A DNA stretch of 41,385 nucleotides from Thermoplasmatales archaeon UBA509 (GTDB lineage Archaea; Thermoplasmatota; Thermoplasmata; Thermoplasmatales; Thermoplasmataceae). Location of the stretch: positions 1,315-42,699 of the forward strand of contig DAJC01000021.1 in assembly GCA_002498845.1 (NCBI GenBank), read 5' to 3'. The position numbers and the translations under genes are program-made. Below, piece by piece: positions 24,995 through 33,046 of the stretch (positions are counted from its first letter, which is position 1; the number at the start of each line of letters is the position of its first letter). Under the pieces are notes generated by a model. It had not been told where the DNA came from and ran no database searches. It saw only the letters and a list, made by a program, of their open reading frames with translations.

Positions 24995-25684
24995 TCAGAA
25001 ATAGAATTTTCTGAGCTGATCCAGATATGGTGACCCCTCCGGAACAACTTCCCTGATCTGCCTCCAGGTCTCGTTATTGTCATACCTGAACCTTTTGTAC
25101 ATGATATCCCCTGATTCTGTATCCAGGACAGCATACATGGGACGCCAGTCCCCGTCACGGGGCTGCCCTGCGCTTCCAGGGTTGATTATCCTGCCACGGT
25201 ACAGCATTGGAAAGTGCGTGTGCCCAACCAGTATAAGATCGTATGAGGAATACCGCTTATCCTTCCAGACCATTTCTGCCTCAGTTGCGAAAAGATAGCC
25301 GAAGAGGTGGTTGTTTGGAGATGCGTGAGTCATGAAAATCTTCCTGCCATCTATCTCGGCCTCAATGGTTTCCTTCAGTGCGCCAAGTTTCCCCAGGTCT
25401 CCCTTTGACAGATTGGGGAGTGTAACCTCTGTTCTCGAAAATTCACTGAGATCATGCATGTCGGGTGCGCATTTGCAGTCTTCGCCCGTGACAGCCGCAT
25501 AGTCGTGGTTCCCCATCACACCATAATCCATGTTCTCCATTATCAGGTCCAGGGTCTCAGCAGGTTTTGGGCCATAATCAACTGCGTCGCCAAGGAAAAT
25601 TGAACTGTCAAATTTTTCCCTCTTCAGGATTTCCTTCATTGCCTCCAGATTTGAATGAATATCGGAATATATGAGAACTTTCAT
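24995..25684 (-). CDS. Metallophosphoesterase (YfcE/MJ0936-like)
   Basis: A 229-residue calcineurin-like phosphoesterase. All metal-binding blocks are visible: MKVLIYSDIHSN (D8, H10), FLGDAVDYGP, VMGNHDYAA, FMTHASPNNH, VGHTHFPMLYRGRIINPGSA. Small enzymes of this class hydrolyse phosphodiesters, including cyclic nucleotides in some cases; the physiological substrate is unknown. It converges with the radical SAM gene with only six bases between stops. A minus-strand TATA-like ATTATACTAATATACC stretch (25710-25695) precedes the ATG. Confidence 0.9.
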   Translation of the reverse strand: MKVLIYSDIHSNLEAMKEILKREKFDSSIFLGDAVDYGPKPAETLDLIMENMDYGVMGNHDYAAVTGEDCKCAPDMHDLSEFSRTEVTLPNLSKGDLGKLGALKETIEAEIDGRKIFMTHASPNNHLFGYLFATEAEMVWKDKRYSSYDLILVGHTHFPMLYRGRIINPGSAGQPRDGDWRPMYAVLDTESGDIMYKRFRYDNNETWRQIREVVPEGSPYLDQLRKFYF

Positions 25685-25906
25685 GCCTTATTATGGTATA
25701 TTAGTATAATAGAATATTCTCTATATTCTCAATAATCAGAAATTGCAGAGATGATGGCCAGGCATATGCCGATCATGATTCGCCGGAAAGATGGATTTAT
25801 GCTCAACCATGCACGGGAACTGGCATGAATCACTTTCGGATAATCGGTGCATCATGTTTCATTGCCATGGAAACTAAGATTACTGCGGAAAGGCATGTGT
25901 GATACC
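25685..25906. other. Intergenic region between phosphoesterase and SDR genes
   Basis: A 222-bp gap. It contains the promoter of the phosphoesterase gene and two short palindromes (AGAATATTCT about 25711-25720, GGCATATGCC about 25764-25773). I see no tRNA or convincing small gene here; the palindromes are short enough to be chance. Confidence 0.4.
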
Positions 25907-26686
25907 ATGAATCAGAAGAAACCCAGTGAACGAAAAGTGCTCATAACCGCTGCAAGTTCAGGGATTGGGTTTGCCATTGCCTCTGTGCTTGCGGAAAAGG
26001 GAGCGACAATTTTCATGACGTCAGGAAGCAGCAGGATTGAGGCTTCCGCCGATTCGCTTCGAAAAAGAGGGCTCCGAGTGGAATCATCAGTCTTCAACAT
26101 GGTCACAGAGGATCCGACCGACATTGTTGAGAAAGCTTCCAAATCCATGGGTGGTATTGATACGCTTGTTGTTAACTATGGCGATCCCACGCTTGCCCCT
26201 TTCATGGATATAGGAGACGAAGACTGGGACCGTTACATCTCAATGTTCATCAGGGCAACCGTAGGACTTGTGAGAGAAACTGTAAAGATCATTGGGTCGG
26301 AGGGGCGGATCATATTCATAACATCAATGACCACCAGGGAGGCCTATGAGGGATTTGCCATCTCAGGTTCACTGCGGGCTGCAGTTGTGAATCTGGGCAA
26401 GATTCTCAGCCTGGAACTTGGAAGAAAGGGAATTACTGTGAATTCCATCTCCCAGGGATATTTTCTCACGGAAAGGCTTGGCGCAGTCATAGAACGGAAT
26501 TCCCGCCTGAACATGACTTCCGTTGAGGAAGAGAAGAGGAAGATAATCTCAAGCATACCTGTTGGGAGGATTGGGGAACCTGATGAAATTGGCCACCTGG
26601 TGAGCTTCCTCTGCAGCCCTGAGGCGTCGTACATAAACGGAGCAAATATCCCAATAGATGGTGGGCTCACAAGATATCCCTACTGA
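25907..26686 (+). CDS. SDR-family oxidoreductase with non-canonical active site
   Basis: A 259-residue short-chain dehydrogenase/reductase. The cofactor motif is ITAASSGIGFAIASVLAEKG, followed by VVNYGDP in place of the usual NNAG-type segment, and RIIFITSMTT for the catalytic-serine strand. The expected YxxxK is replaced: GFAISGSLRAAVVNLGKILS aligns with a Ser and an Arg at the Tyr and Lys positions, as in a known divergent branch of beta-ketoacyl-reductase-like SDRs. The end INGANIPIDGGLTRYPY is classical. The start ATG 25907 has a GTGAT site just upstream; the frame is open to 25847. The kinase gene follows 61 bases later in the same direction. Confidence 0.87.
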   Translation: MNQKKPSERKVLITAASSGIGFAIASVLAEKGATIFMTSGSSRIEASADSLRKRGLRVESSVFNMVTEDPTDIVEKASKSMGGIDTLVVNYGDPTLAPFMDIGDEDWDRYISMFIRATVGLVRETVKIIGSEGRIIFITSMTTREAYEGFAISGSLRAAVVNLGKILSLELGRKGITVNSISQGYFLTERLGAVIERNSRLNMTSVEEEKRKIISSIPVGRIGEPDEIGHLVSFLCSPEASYINGANIPIDGGLTRYPY

Positions 26687-26747
26687 GAACTGAATCTTCA
26701 GGACAATGCCAACCCTTAAGAACTCATGGGTTAATATGGACTGAGAA

Positions 26748-28160
26748 ATGGCCCAGAACGAGAGATCCACAATTTTCAAGGGAACTTCGGCCTCCCTTGA
26801 TGGACAGAAAGGATCGCTAATCCTCTCTGCGGGAGGCGTTTCCTTCATCCCTGATGATGGGGGAAAAGGAATCCAGATACCTCTGGAGAAGATGTACGCG
26901 GCTTCCATTGAGGGTAGAATACTGAAGAAACTCTGCATAGTTGACAATGCTGGGAAGAGGACACTTTTCTCTGTACCGGACATGGATGAATGGAGAGGCG
27001 TCCTGGAGATGGCCATACGCATATATGATGCGCTCAATGCAAAAACACAACCTGTTGCGGCAAAGAAGGTGCCGTCATCACAGCCTGCCTCAGCTCCGTC
27101 GGTAACGTCAGTTCCTGCTTCCAATCCGGTTGTCACTCCGTCAGCGCCCCCGCCGCAGCAATCAGGATCCACCAGGGGAAGCGGCATCACACAGACCGTG
27201 ACAAGGATAGTCCAGAAAGTTCCACCGGTATACAACGGGCAGTGGCCTTCCGGACAGGATTATGAGCAGTCCTTCCAGACACTCAAACTGAACCTGAGCC
27301 CAACCATTGGCAAAACTGATACCTGGGAAGCCGTAAGGAATCCCAAGAATCCGTCCTGGTATGTCCATGCTTCCGGCAATTACGGCTCCATTTACAGAAT
27401 ATCAACGAGAGACGGGAAATTCTATGCCCTCAAATGCTTCACCAAGAAATCTCTGAGCATAAACCAGAGATACAGCACCATCAGTTCATACCTTAACAGC
27501 CTGCAAAATGCGCCAGACTGCCTGACGCATTTCGTATATTACCCGGAGGGTATCAAGACGCGGAAGGTTAACGGCGTTTACTTCCCAATGCTCCGGATGG
27601 AATGGATCGAGGGGACAACTCTGAATCAGTTCATATCGGCACACATCTCGGAACCTAGAATCCTTAAGACAACTGGAAATCGCATTGTTGAGGCTGCTAT
27701 GGCTCTCCAGTCAGCAGGTATAGCCCATGGTGACCTTTCCGGTGACAACATAATCATAGACGCAAAGGGGAAGATAAAATTCGTGGACTACGACGGAATG
27801 TTCATCCCTGCTTTCAAGGGAGAGAGAGCAACAGAACTTGGCCATGCTGATTTCCAGCATCCCGGAAGGAAGGCTGACACATACAGCGAAAAGCTTGACA
27901 CCTTCTCTGTGGTTGTAATACAGCTAGCTATGCAGGCACTGGCCATAAAGCCTGAACTGTGGGAGAAATTCAACGGCGACGATCCAGACTGCCTTATACT
28001 CAGGAAGCCTGACTACCTGAAACCGTCAGAATCTGCAGCTTTCTCTGAACTCAGGAAAATCAGGAGCAGGAATATAAAGAAAATCATTGATCTTCTTCTC
28101 CAGTTCCTGTCGAAGGATCCGTTGTGGGATGGCTTTTCCCTTGACCAGATCATCACGTGA
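26748..28160 (+). CDS. TerY-P-type protein kinase with N-terminal PH-like domain
   Basis: A 470-residue protein. Residues 1-95 resemble a PH/GRAM-like beta barrel closed by a helix (IFKGTSASLDGQKGSLILSA, then LEKMYAASIEGRILKKLCIV, DMDEWRGVLEMAIRIYDAL). About 96-150 is a Pro/Ser/Ala-rich linker. From about 190 it is a serine/threonine-kinase-like domain: GNYGSIYRI loop, YALKCF lysine (K229), IAHGDLSGDNIII catalytic loop (D329, N334), and FVDYDGMF (D347) in place of DFG, then ELGHADFQHPGRK and a helical lobe. HGD-xxxxN with DYDGM and the GHxxxQHP motif are features of kinases of the TerY-P triad. Its stop overlaps by eight bases the convergent PP2C gene. Confidence 0.85.
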   Translation: MAQNERSTIFKGTSASLDGQKGSLILSAGGVSFIPDDGGKGIQIPLEKMYAASIEGRILKKLCIVDNAGKRTLFSVPDMDEWRGVLEMAIRIYDALNAKTQPVAAKKVPSSQPASAPSVTSVPASNPVVTPSAPPPQQSGSTRGSGITQTVTRIVQKVPPVYNGQWPSGQDYEQSFQTLKLNLSPTIGKTDTWEAVRNPKNPSWYVHASGNYGSIYRISTRDGKFYALKCFTKKSLSINQRYSTISSYLNSLQNAPDCLTHFVYYPEGIKTRKVNGVYFPMLRMEWIEGTTLNQFISAHISEPRILKTTGNRIVEAAMALQSAGIAHGDLSGDNIIIDAKGKIKFVDYDGMFIPAFKGERATELGHADFQHPGRKADTYSEKLDTFSVVVIQLAMQALAIKPELWEKFNGDDPDCLILRKPDYLKPSESAAFSELRKIRSRNIKKIIDLLLQFLSKDPLWDGFSLDQIIT

Positions 28161-28896
28161 TGCGTATAGCTACGATTGCCGTGTCGTCGTTGCGCATCCT
28201 TCTGGCGTTGATCTCCCTGCTTATGAATCCCTTCATGGCGTGATCATTTCCCATAACTTCCAGGATTTCCTGCGGTTTACCATGCTCCAGAATCCATTTT
28301 GAGACAGCATCTGTTGCCAGTATCACTGTGCTGCCCGGGGCAATTGTGCCGGATACTGCAGAGTATTTTGGAAGAGCCATCCTGACGTTTGCCGATATGG
28401 GGCTTCCTTTTCCGCTCCATACCAGTGACGGAGTGTTCCCGAAATCAGAATACTGCTTCAGTGGAAAAGAATCCTCGACCTTCTGGCCCTTCAGGACAAA
28501 CATGCAGGTGTCTCCAACTGCAACAGCTGAATAACGGTACGATGAAGCAAGAGGCCAAGCCTGCATCAGCAGGAGAGTTGAATGGGATCCAGATACGGAT
28601 TTGTTGCGAAGGAACCACGGCAGCCCGGCCCACTGTATACTGCCATACCAGTTCTTCCTGGCGGCTTTCATCACGCTTGAAAGGAGGGAATCTGGGCTGT
28701 CATCCAGGGAGAGATTGACATCCATAGCAGCCTGTGTAAGGGATCGGGCCCAGATATCAGAAAATATGGATGAACTGGCACCATCTGCCATGGCAAACTT
28801 CATCCTGGCAAGATCCCAGCTGTAGAAATCCTCACAGTCCGTGGACCTGTTGCCAAGCTTGCTCATCCTGAAGCCCAGGACCTGAATGCCGCTCAT
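28153..28896 (-). CDS. PP2C-type serine/threonine phosphatase, TerY-P type
   Basis: A 247-residue PP2C-like phosphatase. Metal-binding residues are recognisable: STDCEDFYSW (D20, D23), FAMADGASSSIFSDIWA (D38, G39; the GASSS form is typical of the TerY-associated branch), STVILATDAVSKWIL, and the closing MRNDDTAIVAI (D237, D238). It should remove phosphates placed by the kinase encoded convergently. Its ATG overlaps the stop of the vWA gene (ATGA, 28896-28893), so the two are translationally coupled, and its end overlaps the kinase gene by eight bases. Confidence 0.87.
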   Translation of the reverse strand: MSGIQVLGFRMSKLGNRSTDCEDFYSWDLARMKFAMADGASSSIFSDIWARSLTQAAMDVNLSLDDSPDSLLSSVMKAARKNWYGSIQWAGLPWFLRNKSVSGSHSTLLLMQAWPLASSYRYSAVAVGDTCMFVLKGQKVEDSFPLKQYSDFGNTPSLVWSGKGSPISANVRMALPKYSAVSGTIAPGSTVILATDAVSKWILEHGKPQEILEVMGNDHAMKGFISREINARRMRNDDTAIVAIRIT

Positions 28897-29738
28897 TGAA
28901 GATTTTCTGTTGGGGCCCTTGTTCCTATGTCAAGCAGTTCCAGCAGTTCGTCAAGTCCCGCATTGAATACATATGCGCGGGAGTTGCTGTTCACATCAAG
29001 CGACCGCTCCTGCGCAATGCTCAGGAAGCTGTCAGGAAGGACACTTGACATGTCGAAGAGCTGCTGTGCAAACTTGTCATCCCTTGGAAGGACAGCTTGA
29101 TCGGATGGAAACGCCAGCGGCCTTGCCCCCTTAAGCTCAGAAAGATGGCAGTTCCAGAGAAGCACCTTGCCATCCGAAGTGCTCATTTCCATGATTTCCC
29201 TGGCAATTTTCATGGGATCTCCGTCGGTTGCTGCGCCATCAGAGATATTTATGACCACAGGCGGGTAAGAATCCCTGTGCTCCGCGGACCAGTCATCGAT
29301 CCATTCCTTTGCAAGCTGGAATGCCTTCACCATTGGTGTGTTGGAGTTTGCGACTGGTTCAAACCACACCGGAAATTCGAATTCTGTTTCAACCTCATTT
29401 CCGTCCGGATCGGTAACTTTCTCAGTTCTCTTTTCCATTCTCAGAGGGCTGGCAGCCAGCTTCGAAATTGGAACTATGTCAGCTTCCTTAAGCAATGATG
29501 CAGCAGTATCTGCAGCGGCGCCATAGCCTATTATACCAATATCAAAATAGTCCCTGACGCCATCTGTTTTCGTGCACCTGTATATGAGCTCATAAATCTG
29601 CCTGTTTATGGCATCAGCAGCCTCCTGTGATTTTGATCTCAGTGTGCCGCCAAGTTTGTGGCTCATGGATCTGGACTGATCAACCATGAAAATGAACAGT
29701 CCTGGGTTTCGCCTGCTTATTTCAGATGTGTATGACAT
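28893..29738 (-). CDS. TerY-like von Willebrand factor A domain protein
   Basis: A 281-residue vWA-domain protein. It starts near the first strand FIFMVDQSRSMS, which carries the MIDAS metal site DxSxS (D20, S22, S24). Other MIDAS parts are GIIGYGAAAD, and VVINISDGAATDGD. There is no signal peptide or membrane helix, so it is cytosolic. It matches TerY-type proteins, which act with a PP2C and a kinase as a phosphorylation triad. It lies 33 bases after the winged-helix regulator gene and overlaps the PP2C start by four bases, so the order is regulator - vWA - PP2C. Confidence 0.88.
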   Translation of the reverse strand: MSYTSEISRRNPGLFIFMVDQSRSMSHKLGGTLRSKSQEAADAINRQIYELIYRCTKTDGVRDYFDIGIIGYGAAADTAASLLKEADIVPISKLAASPLRMEKRTEKVTDPDGNEVETEFEFPVWFEPVANSNTPMVKAFQLAKEWIDDWSAEHRDSYPPVVINISDGAATDGDPMKIAREIMEMSTSDGKVLLWNCHLSELKGARPLAFPSDQAVLPRDDKFAQQLFDMSSVLPDSFLSIAQERSLDVNSNSRAYVFNAGLDELLELLDIGTRAPTENLQ

Positions 29739-29771
29739 GATCAGACGAAGCCTTTCTTCTAATAAATTTTG

Positions 29772-30404
29772 TCATTCCCTCCTCTTTGCTTTACTGCGGC
29801 CGGATTTTTCAGGTTCCCCGAAGTCCATCAGACCCGGAATTCCCAGAATCACGTATGTATTATCGCCGTCATCGTCCGGATTCTCCTGAAAGATCTTTAT
29901 AAGCGATTTCTCGTGATCAAGAAATTTGCTATATGTTGCATCGGATGTTCTGCCATAACTCATGAATATCCTGTCACCCTTCAGCAACTCCTTAATTTTT
30001 GGCGAGCTTCTTTCGGGATACATTTGAATTTCCTGAGCTATGATCTGCAGATTCATTGACTGGGACAGAAGAAATGATACCACGATCTCCCTTGACTGAT
30101 CCTCTGAGAGCGACTGCAACCTCCTGTTCCACACCTCGGAGTCAAGTTCCTGGAACAGGGGTTCATTCAATGTGTAGTATTTCTCCACGTAATTCCTGTT
30201 TACCACTGCCTCCGGCTCATTTATGATTCCGCTGCTTACGAGGTCCCCTATGGTCTGGTAGAGGTTTGAGCGTGTAGTGCCGATGAGTTTTGACATCTGC
30301 GTCACCGTCATCCGCTTTCGGCGAACCAGCAGGGTGATAATGGAAAGTTTTGTCCTGTTGGATATGGCTGATAATAGTGTTTCAATCCTTTGATTCTGAT
30401 CCAT
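29772..30404 (-). CDS. Winged-helix transcriptional regulator of the vWA/PP2C operon
   Basis: A 210-residue ArsR/TrmB-like regulator. Residues 8-60 form the winged helix (LLSAISNRTKLSIITLLVRR, then VTQMSKLIGTTRSNLYQTIG and DLVSSGIINEP with the wing). The rest is helical (EDQSREIVVSFLLSQSMNLQ) and ends with a C-terminal domain that has YVILGIPGLMDFG and a basic tail GRSKAKRRE. It is the first gene of the operon with the vWA and PP2C genes and is divergent from an MFS transporter. Inverted repeats in the shared promoter region make it a good candidate for self-regulation and control of the transporter. Confidence 0.82.
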   Translation of the reverse strand: MDQNQRIETLLSAISNRTKLSIITLLVRRKRMTVTQMSKLIGTTRSNLYQTIGDLVSSGIINEPEAVVNRNYVEKYYTLNEPLFQELDSEVWNRRLQSLSEDQSREIVVSFLLSQSMNLQIIAQEIQMYPERSSPKIKELLKGDRIFMSYGRTSDATYSKFLDHEKSLIKIFQENPDDDGDNTYVILGIPGLMDFGEPEKSGRSKAKRRE

Positions 30405-30414
30405 GAATGGACAA

Positions 30415-30456
30415 GTTTATCTATAAGCATAAACATTACGTATAAGTGTACTTATA
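30415..30456. promoter_or_regulatory. Divergent promoter with two inverted repeats (probable operator)
   Basis: Between the regulator and MFS starts there are two inverted repeats. The first is GTTTAT / ATAAAC (30415-30420 and 30429-30434, 8-bp spacer). The second is a perfect 7-bp repeat TATAAGT / ACTTATA (30441-30447 and 30450-30456, 2-bp spacer) that touches the MFS ATG at 30456. TATA-like sequences for both directions lie within the first repeat. A regulator binding here would block both genes. No function has been shown; this is inferred from position and symmetry. Confidence 0.6.
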
Positions 30457-31658
30457 TGACTGACAATAACTTACACCTGGAAGTAAACAGGCGCATATTC
30501 TACAGATTTCTTATTGCAAGGAATCTGGCAAAGGCAAGCACTTTCCTGTTCTATGTCTACTTCATCTGGGAACTTGTAGCGAAATTTCATTCCGTTTTCC
30601 TGGCTGGCCTTGTTCCCGCTTTCTCTCTGCTGGGCTACCTCCTCATAGTAATTCCAGAGGGGCATCTGCTGGACAGGAGGAACAGGAGCAGGGTTTTTTT
30701 CATAGCAGATGGAATCCTTGTGCTGGCTTACTCACTTCTCTTCTTGGGAGACACCATTCTCATCATAATGGTTGTTGACCTCATATCATCGCTTCTGGCC
30801 TGGGTGGCTTCCGATTCACTGCAGGGCATGATAAAGAGCATCATGCCGGAGGATCAATATGGAAAAGCAGTATCCATGAATCAGACCGGAACTGCAATTT
30901 CAGAAATACTTGGGATAATTGGGGGAGGGGCAATGATCTATCTTGGCATGTCTTACCTCAGGATCTTTCTTGTGGCCTTAGCTTTCCTTTCTGCAGCCCT
31001 CAGTTTTCCAATTGTCATGGAAAGAGCCGATACTCACGGGAAGAACTATGGCGAGGTGTTTGTTTTCATCCGCAAGATGGCTTTCCTGCTGGTCTTGAGC
31101 CTGATTCTCAATGGACTCTTCATCTCGCTTGATGTTTATGGATCAGGGCTCATAAGGATAGTTCTGCATGCCCCTGCTTATTACTATACACTTTTCCTGC
31201 TGGGATTTCCTGTTGGTTCAGTTCTTGGGGGATTGCTTATCTCCATGGGAAAGATTTCTTCAAAGCTTTCTCTAATACTTGTCACCGTAGAGGTGCTGTT
31301 TATCGGCATCCTGCTGCTTGCGGTAGCCATTGATCCTGATGTCTTCATTGAGCCATTCCTGACTTTAGCCATGGGCGTTGATGTTATAATCATAAACGTG
31401 CAGCTTTCGGCTTTCTCGCTCAAAGTCATACCAAATGATCTCACCGGAAGGTACAATTCAATATCGGTTCTGTTTTCGGCAGGTGCCTCACCCGTAATGG
31501 CATTGCTGTTTTCTGCACTATCCAGATTTATCTATTTTCCCCTTGTGCTTGAAGGAGCTGCAATAATTGCCATAGCAGTTGCACCCCTCACCTATTTTGC
31601 CATGAGATCAATGATGCGTGCATTCGGGGTAAAAACGGAGGAGAGCACTACAACCTAA
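30456..31658 (+). CDS. MFS transporter
   Basis: A 400-residue major facilitator superfamily protein with about 12 hydrophobic helices. The motif-A-like loop EGHLLDRRNRSRVFFIADG after helix 2 and SSLLAWVASDSLQGMIKSIM support the fold; these resemble the drug/enterobactin-exporter-like group. The substrate cannot be read. The start ATG 30456 lies at the edge of a 7-bp palindrome and the open frame reaches back to 30390. It is divergent from the winged-helix regulator and is probably controlled by it. Confidence 0.88.
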   Translation: MTDNNLHLEVNRRIFYRFLIARNLAKASTFLFYVYFIWELVAKFHSVFLAGLVPAFSLLGYLLIVIPEGHLLDRRNRSRVFFIADGILVLAYSLLFLGDTILIIMVVDLISSLLAWVASDSLQGMIKSIMPEDQYGKAVSMNQTGTAISEILGIIGGGAMIYLGMSYLRIFLVALAFLSAALSFPIVMERADTHGKNYGEVFVFIRKMAFLLVLSLILNGLFISLDVYGSGLIRIVLHAPAYYYTLFLLGFPVGSVLGGLLISMGKISSKLSLILVTVEVLFIGILLLAVAIDPDVFIEPFLTLAMGVDVIIINVQLSAFSLKVIPNDLTGRYNSISVLFSAGASPVMALLFSALSRFIYFPLVLEGAAIIAIAVAPLTYFAMRSMMRAFGVKTEESTTT

Positions 31659-31694
31659 TCAATTCCTCCAGGAGTTACACTTCTCGGATGCCCA

Positions 31695-32834
31695 TCACCT
31701 TTTTGCTGAGGCACTGACCGGCATAATAGTTCTTGAATGCACTGTACTTATAAGGAACGTTGCAATGGAAAGTATTCCCAGGAACATTATGAAATACATG
31801 GCGTTGCCTATTCCATATGATGTGTCTATTATGGTGAAAATGAATACGCCTGCAATTCCGGCAACTGCTTTTCCAGAGTAGAGTATTCCGTTGTTGGCCG
31901 TGGAATATTTTGAACCGTACAGATCGCTGACGTGTGAAGAATACAGGGTGAAAAGTGATCCCCCGAATAGCGCAATAAGAATGGAAGCAGCAAGTATTGA
32001 TATTTCAGTTCCTAGATAAGCCAGAACAGACCCAACCAGTATGAATATGAGAATGAATATTATGGCTCTCGTCCTGCCGATACTGTCCGATATCTTTCCG
32101 ATAAAGGGGCGCCCTATGCCGCTTATGAGCGGGAATATTATGGTCACCAGCACCAGGTATGATATGCCGAATTTCAGAGAAAGAAACAGCAGGAAAAAGG
32201 AAAACAGCTGGAGTGGTGATCCTGCAAAGGAATAGGACGAAAAGATCAGCCACCAGCGGCCCTCTCTTATGACGCTGGCAGGTGATCTGCCGCTCTTCAA
32301 AACAGGATAATCCACAAATCTTGAGAGAGCCAACAGCACAGCCAGCATCAGTATCCCGATAATGAGCATGGGTAGCCGGAAGTTTTTGAAAATGAAAATG
32401 AAGGGATTTGCAAACACGGCACCAATTCCAAATCCCATGCCAACAAATCCAGATGCAAAGCCCCTGTTTCCCTCATTCCACTTCAGGGCCATGTTCACAG
32501 AAATTCCGTAAAGAGAACCCTCTCCAACGGAACCAACAAGCCAGAAGAGGGCAAATTCTGATACGTTCCTGGACTGGCTTGAAAGCACCAGCCCTGCTCC
32601 TGAAATTATCAGTGAGACAATGTAAACTTTCCTTGGACCAATGTAATCTGCAAAAATGCCTGAGAAGATCTGTGATACCGATGATATGATTATGAACAGT
32701 GTGAAGACCAGGCTCAGGGTATATTTGTCAATGCCTGAAACAATGGGCAGAGTGAGCTCAAATGCATTCCATGAGTACTGGAACACAGATGCGAACATCA
32801 TTGTGATGAGACCTGTAGTCAGGTATCTGTTCAT
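31695..32834 (-). CDS. MFS transporter, oxalate/formate antiporter-like
   Basis: A 379-residue transporter with about 12 membrane helices. Motif A is clear in both halves: IFSGIFADYIGPRKVYIVSL after helix 2, and FIGKISDSIGRTRAIIFI after helix 8. The segment GSVGEGSLYGISVNMALKW and GFVGMGFGIGAVFANPF resemble the OFA (oxalate/formate antiporter) group. The transported anion is unknown. It faces the other MFS gene convergently; the intervening 36 bases are T/A-poor and hold no evident terminator. Confidence 0.88.
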   Translation of the reverse strand: MNRYLTTGLITMMFASVFQYSWNAFELTLPIVSGIDKYTLSLVFTLFIIISSVSQIFSGIFADYIGPRKVYIVSLIISGAGLVLSSQSRNVSEFALFWLVGSVGEGSLYGISVNMALKWNEGNRGFASGFVGMGFGIGAVFANPFIFIFKNFRLPMLIIGILMLAVLLALSRFVDYPVLKSGRSPASVIREGRWWLIFSSYSFAGSPLQLFSFFLLFLSLKFGISYLVLVTIIFPLISGIGRPFIGKISDSIGRTRAIIFILIFILVGSVLAYLGTEISILAASILIALFGGSLFTLYSSHVSDLYGSKYSTANNGILYSGKAVAGIAGVFIFTIIDTSYGIGNAMYFIMFLGILSIATFLISTVHSRTIMPVSASAKR

Positions 32835-33046
32835 TTATGACACTATATTTCTTAATCAATAATTAAACAATTGATGAAAATGTACAGGTTTGCCCAGACT
32901 ATCAGGTATATTGTGAATTGAAATAACGGAAAGTCCTATCTGAAACCGTTCCAGCCGGGGAGCAGGTGAAACCTTTAGTTGCCATGTTCACCAGTATTGC
33001 CCTGTGATCCGAAGTTTGAAGTATTGGCAATTTTATCAGGGTATTG

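Noticed and set aside
25711..25773. Two palindromes (AGAATATTCT, GGCATATGCC) as operators
   Set aside because: Short self-complementary 10-mers are expected by chance in AT-rich DNA, and neither is placed at a promoter element.
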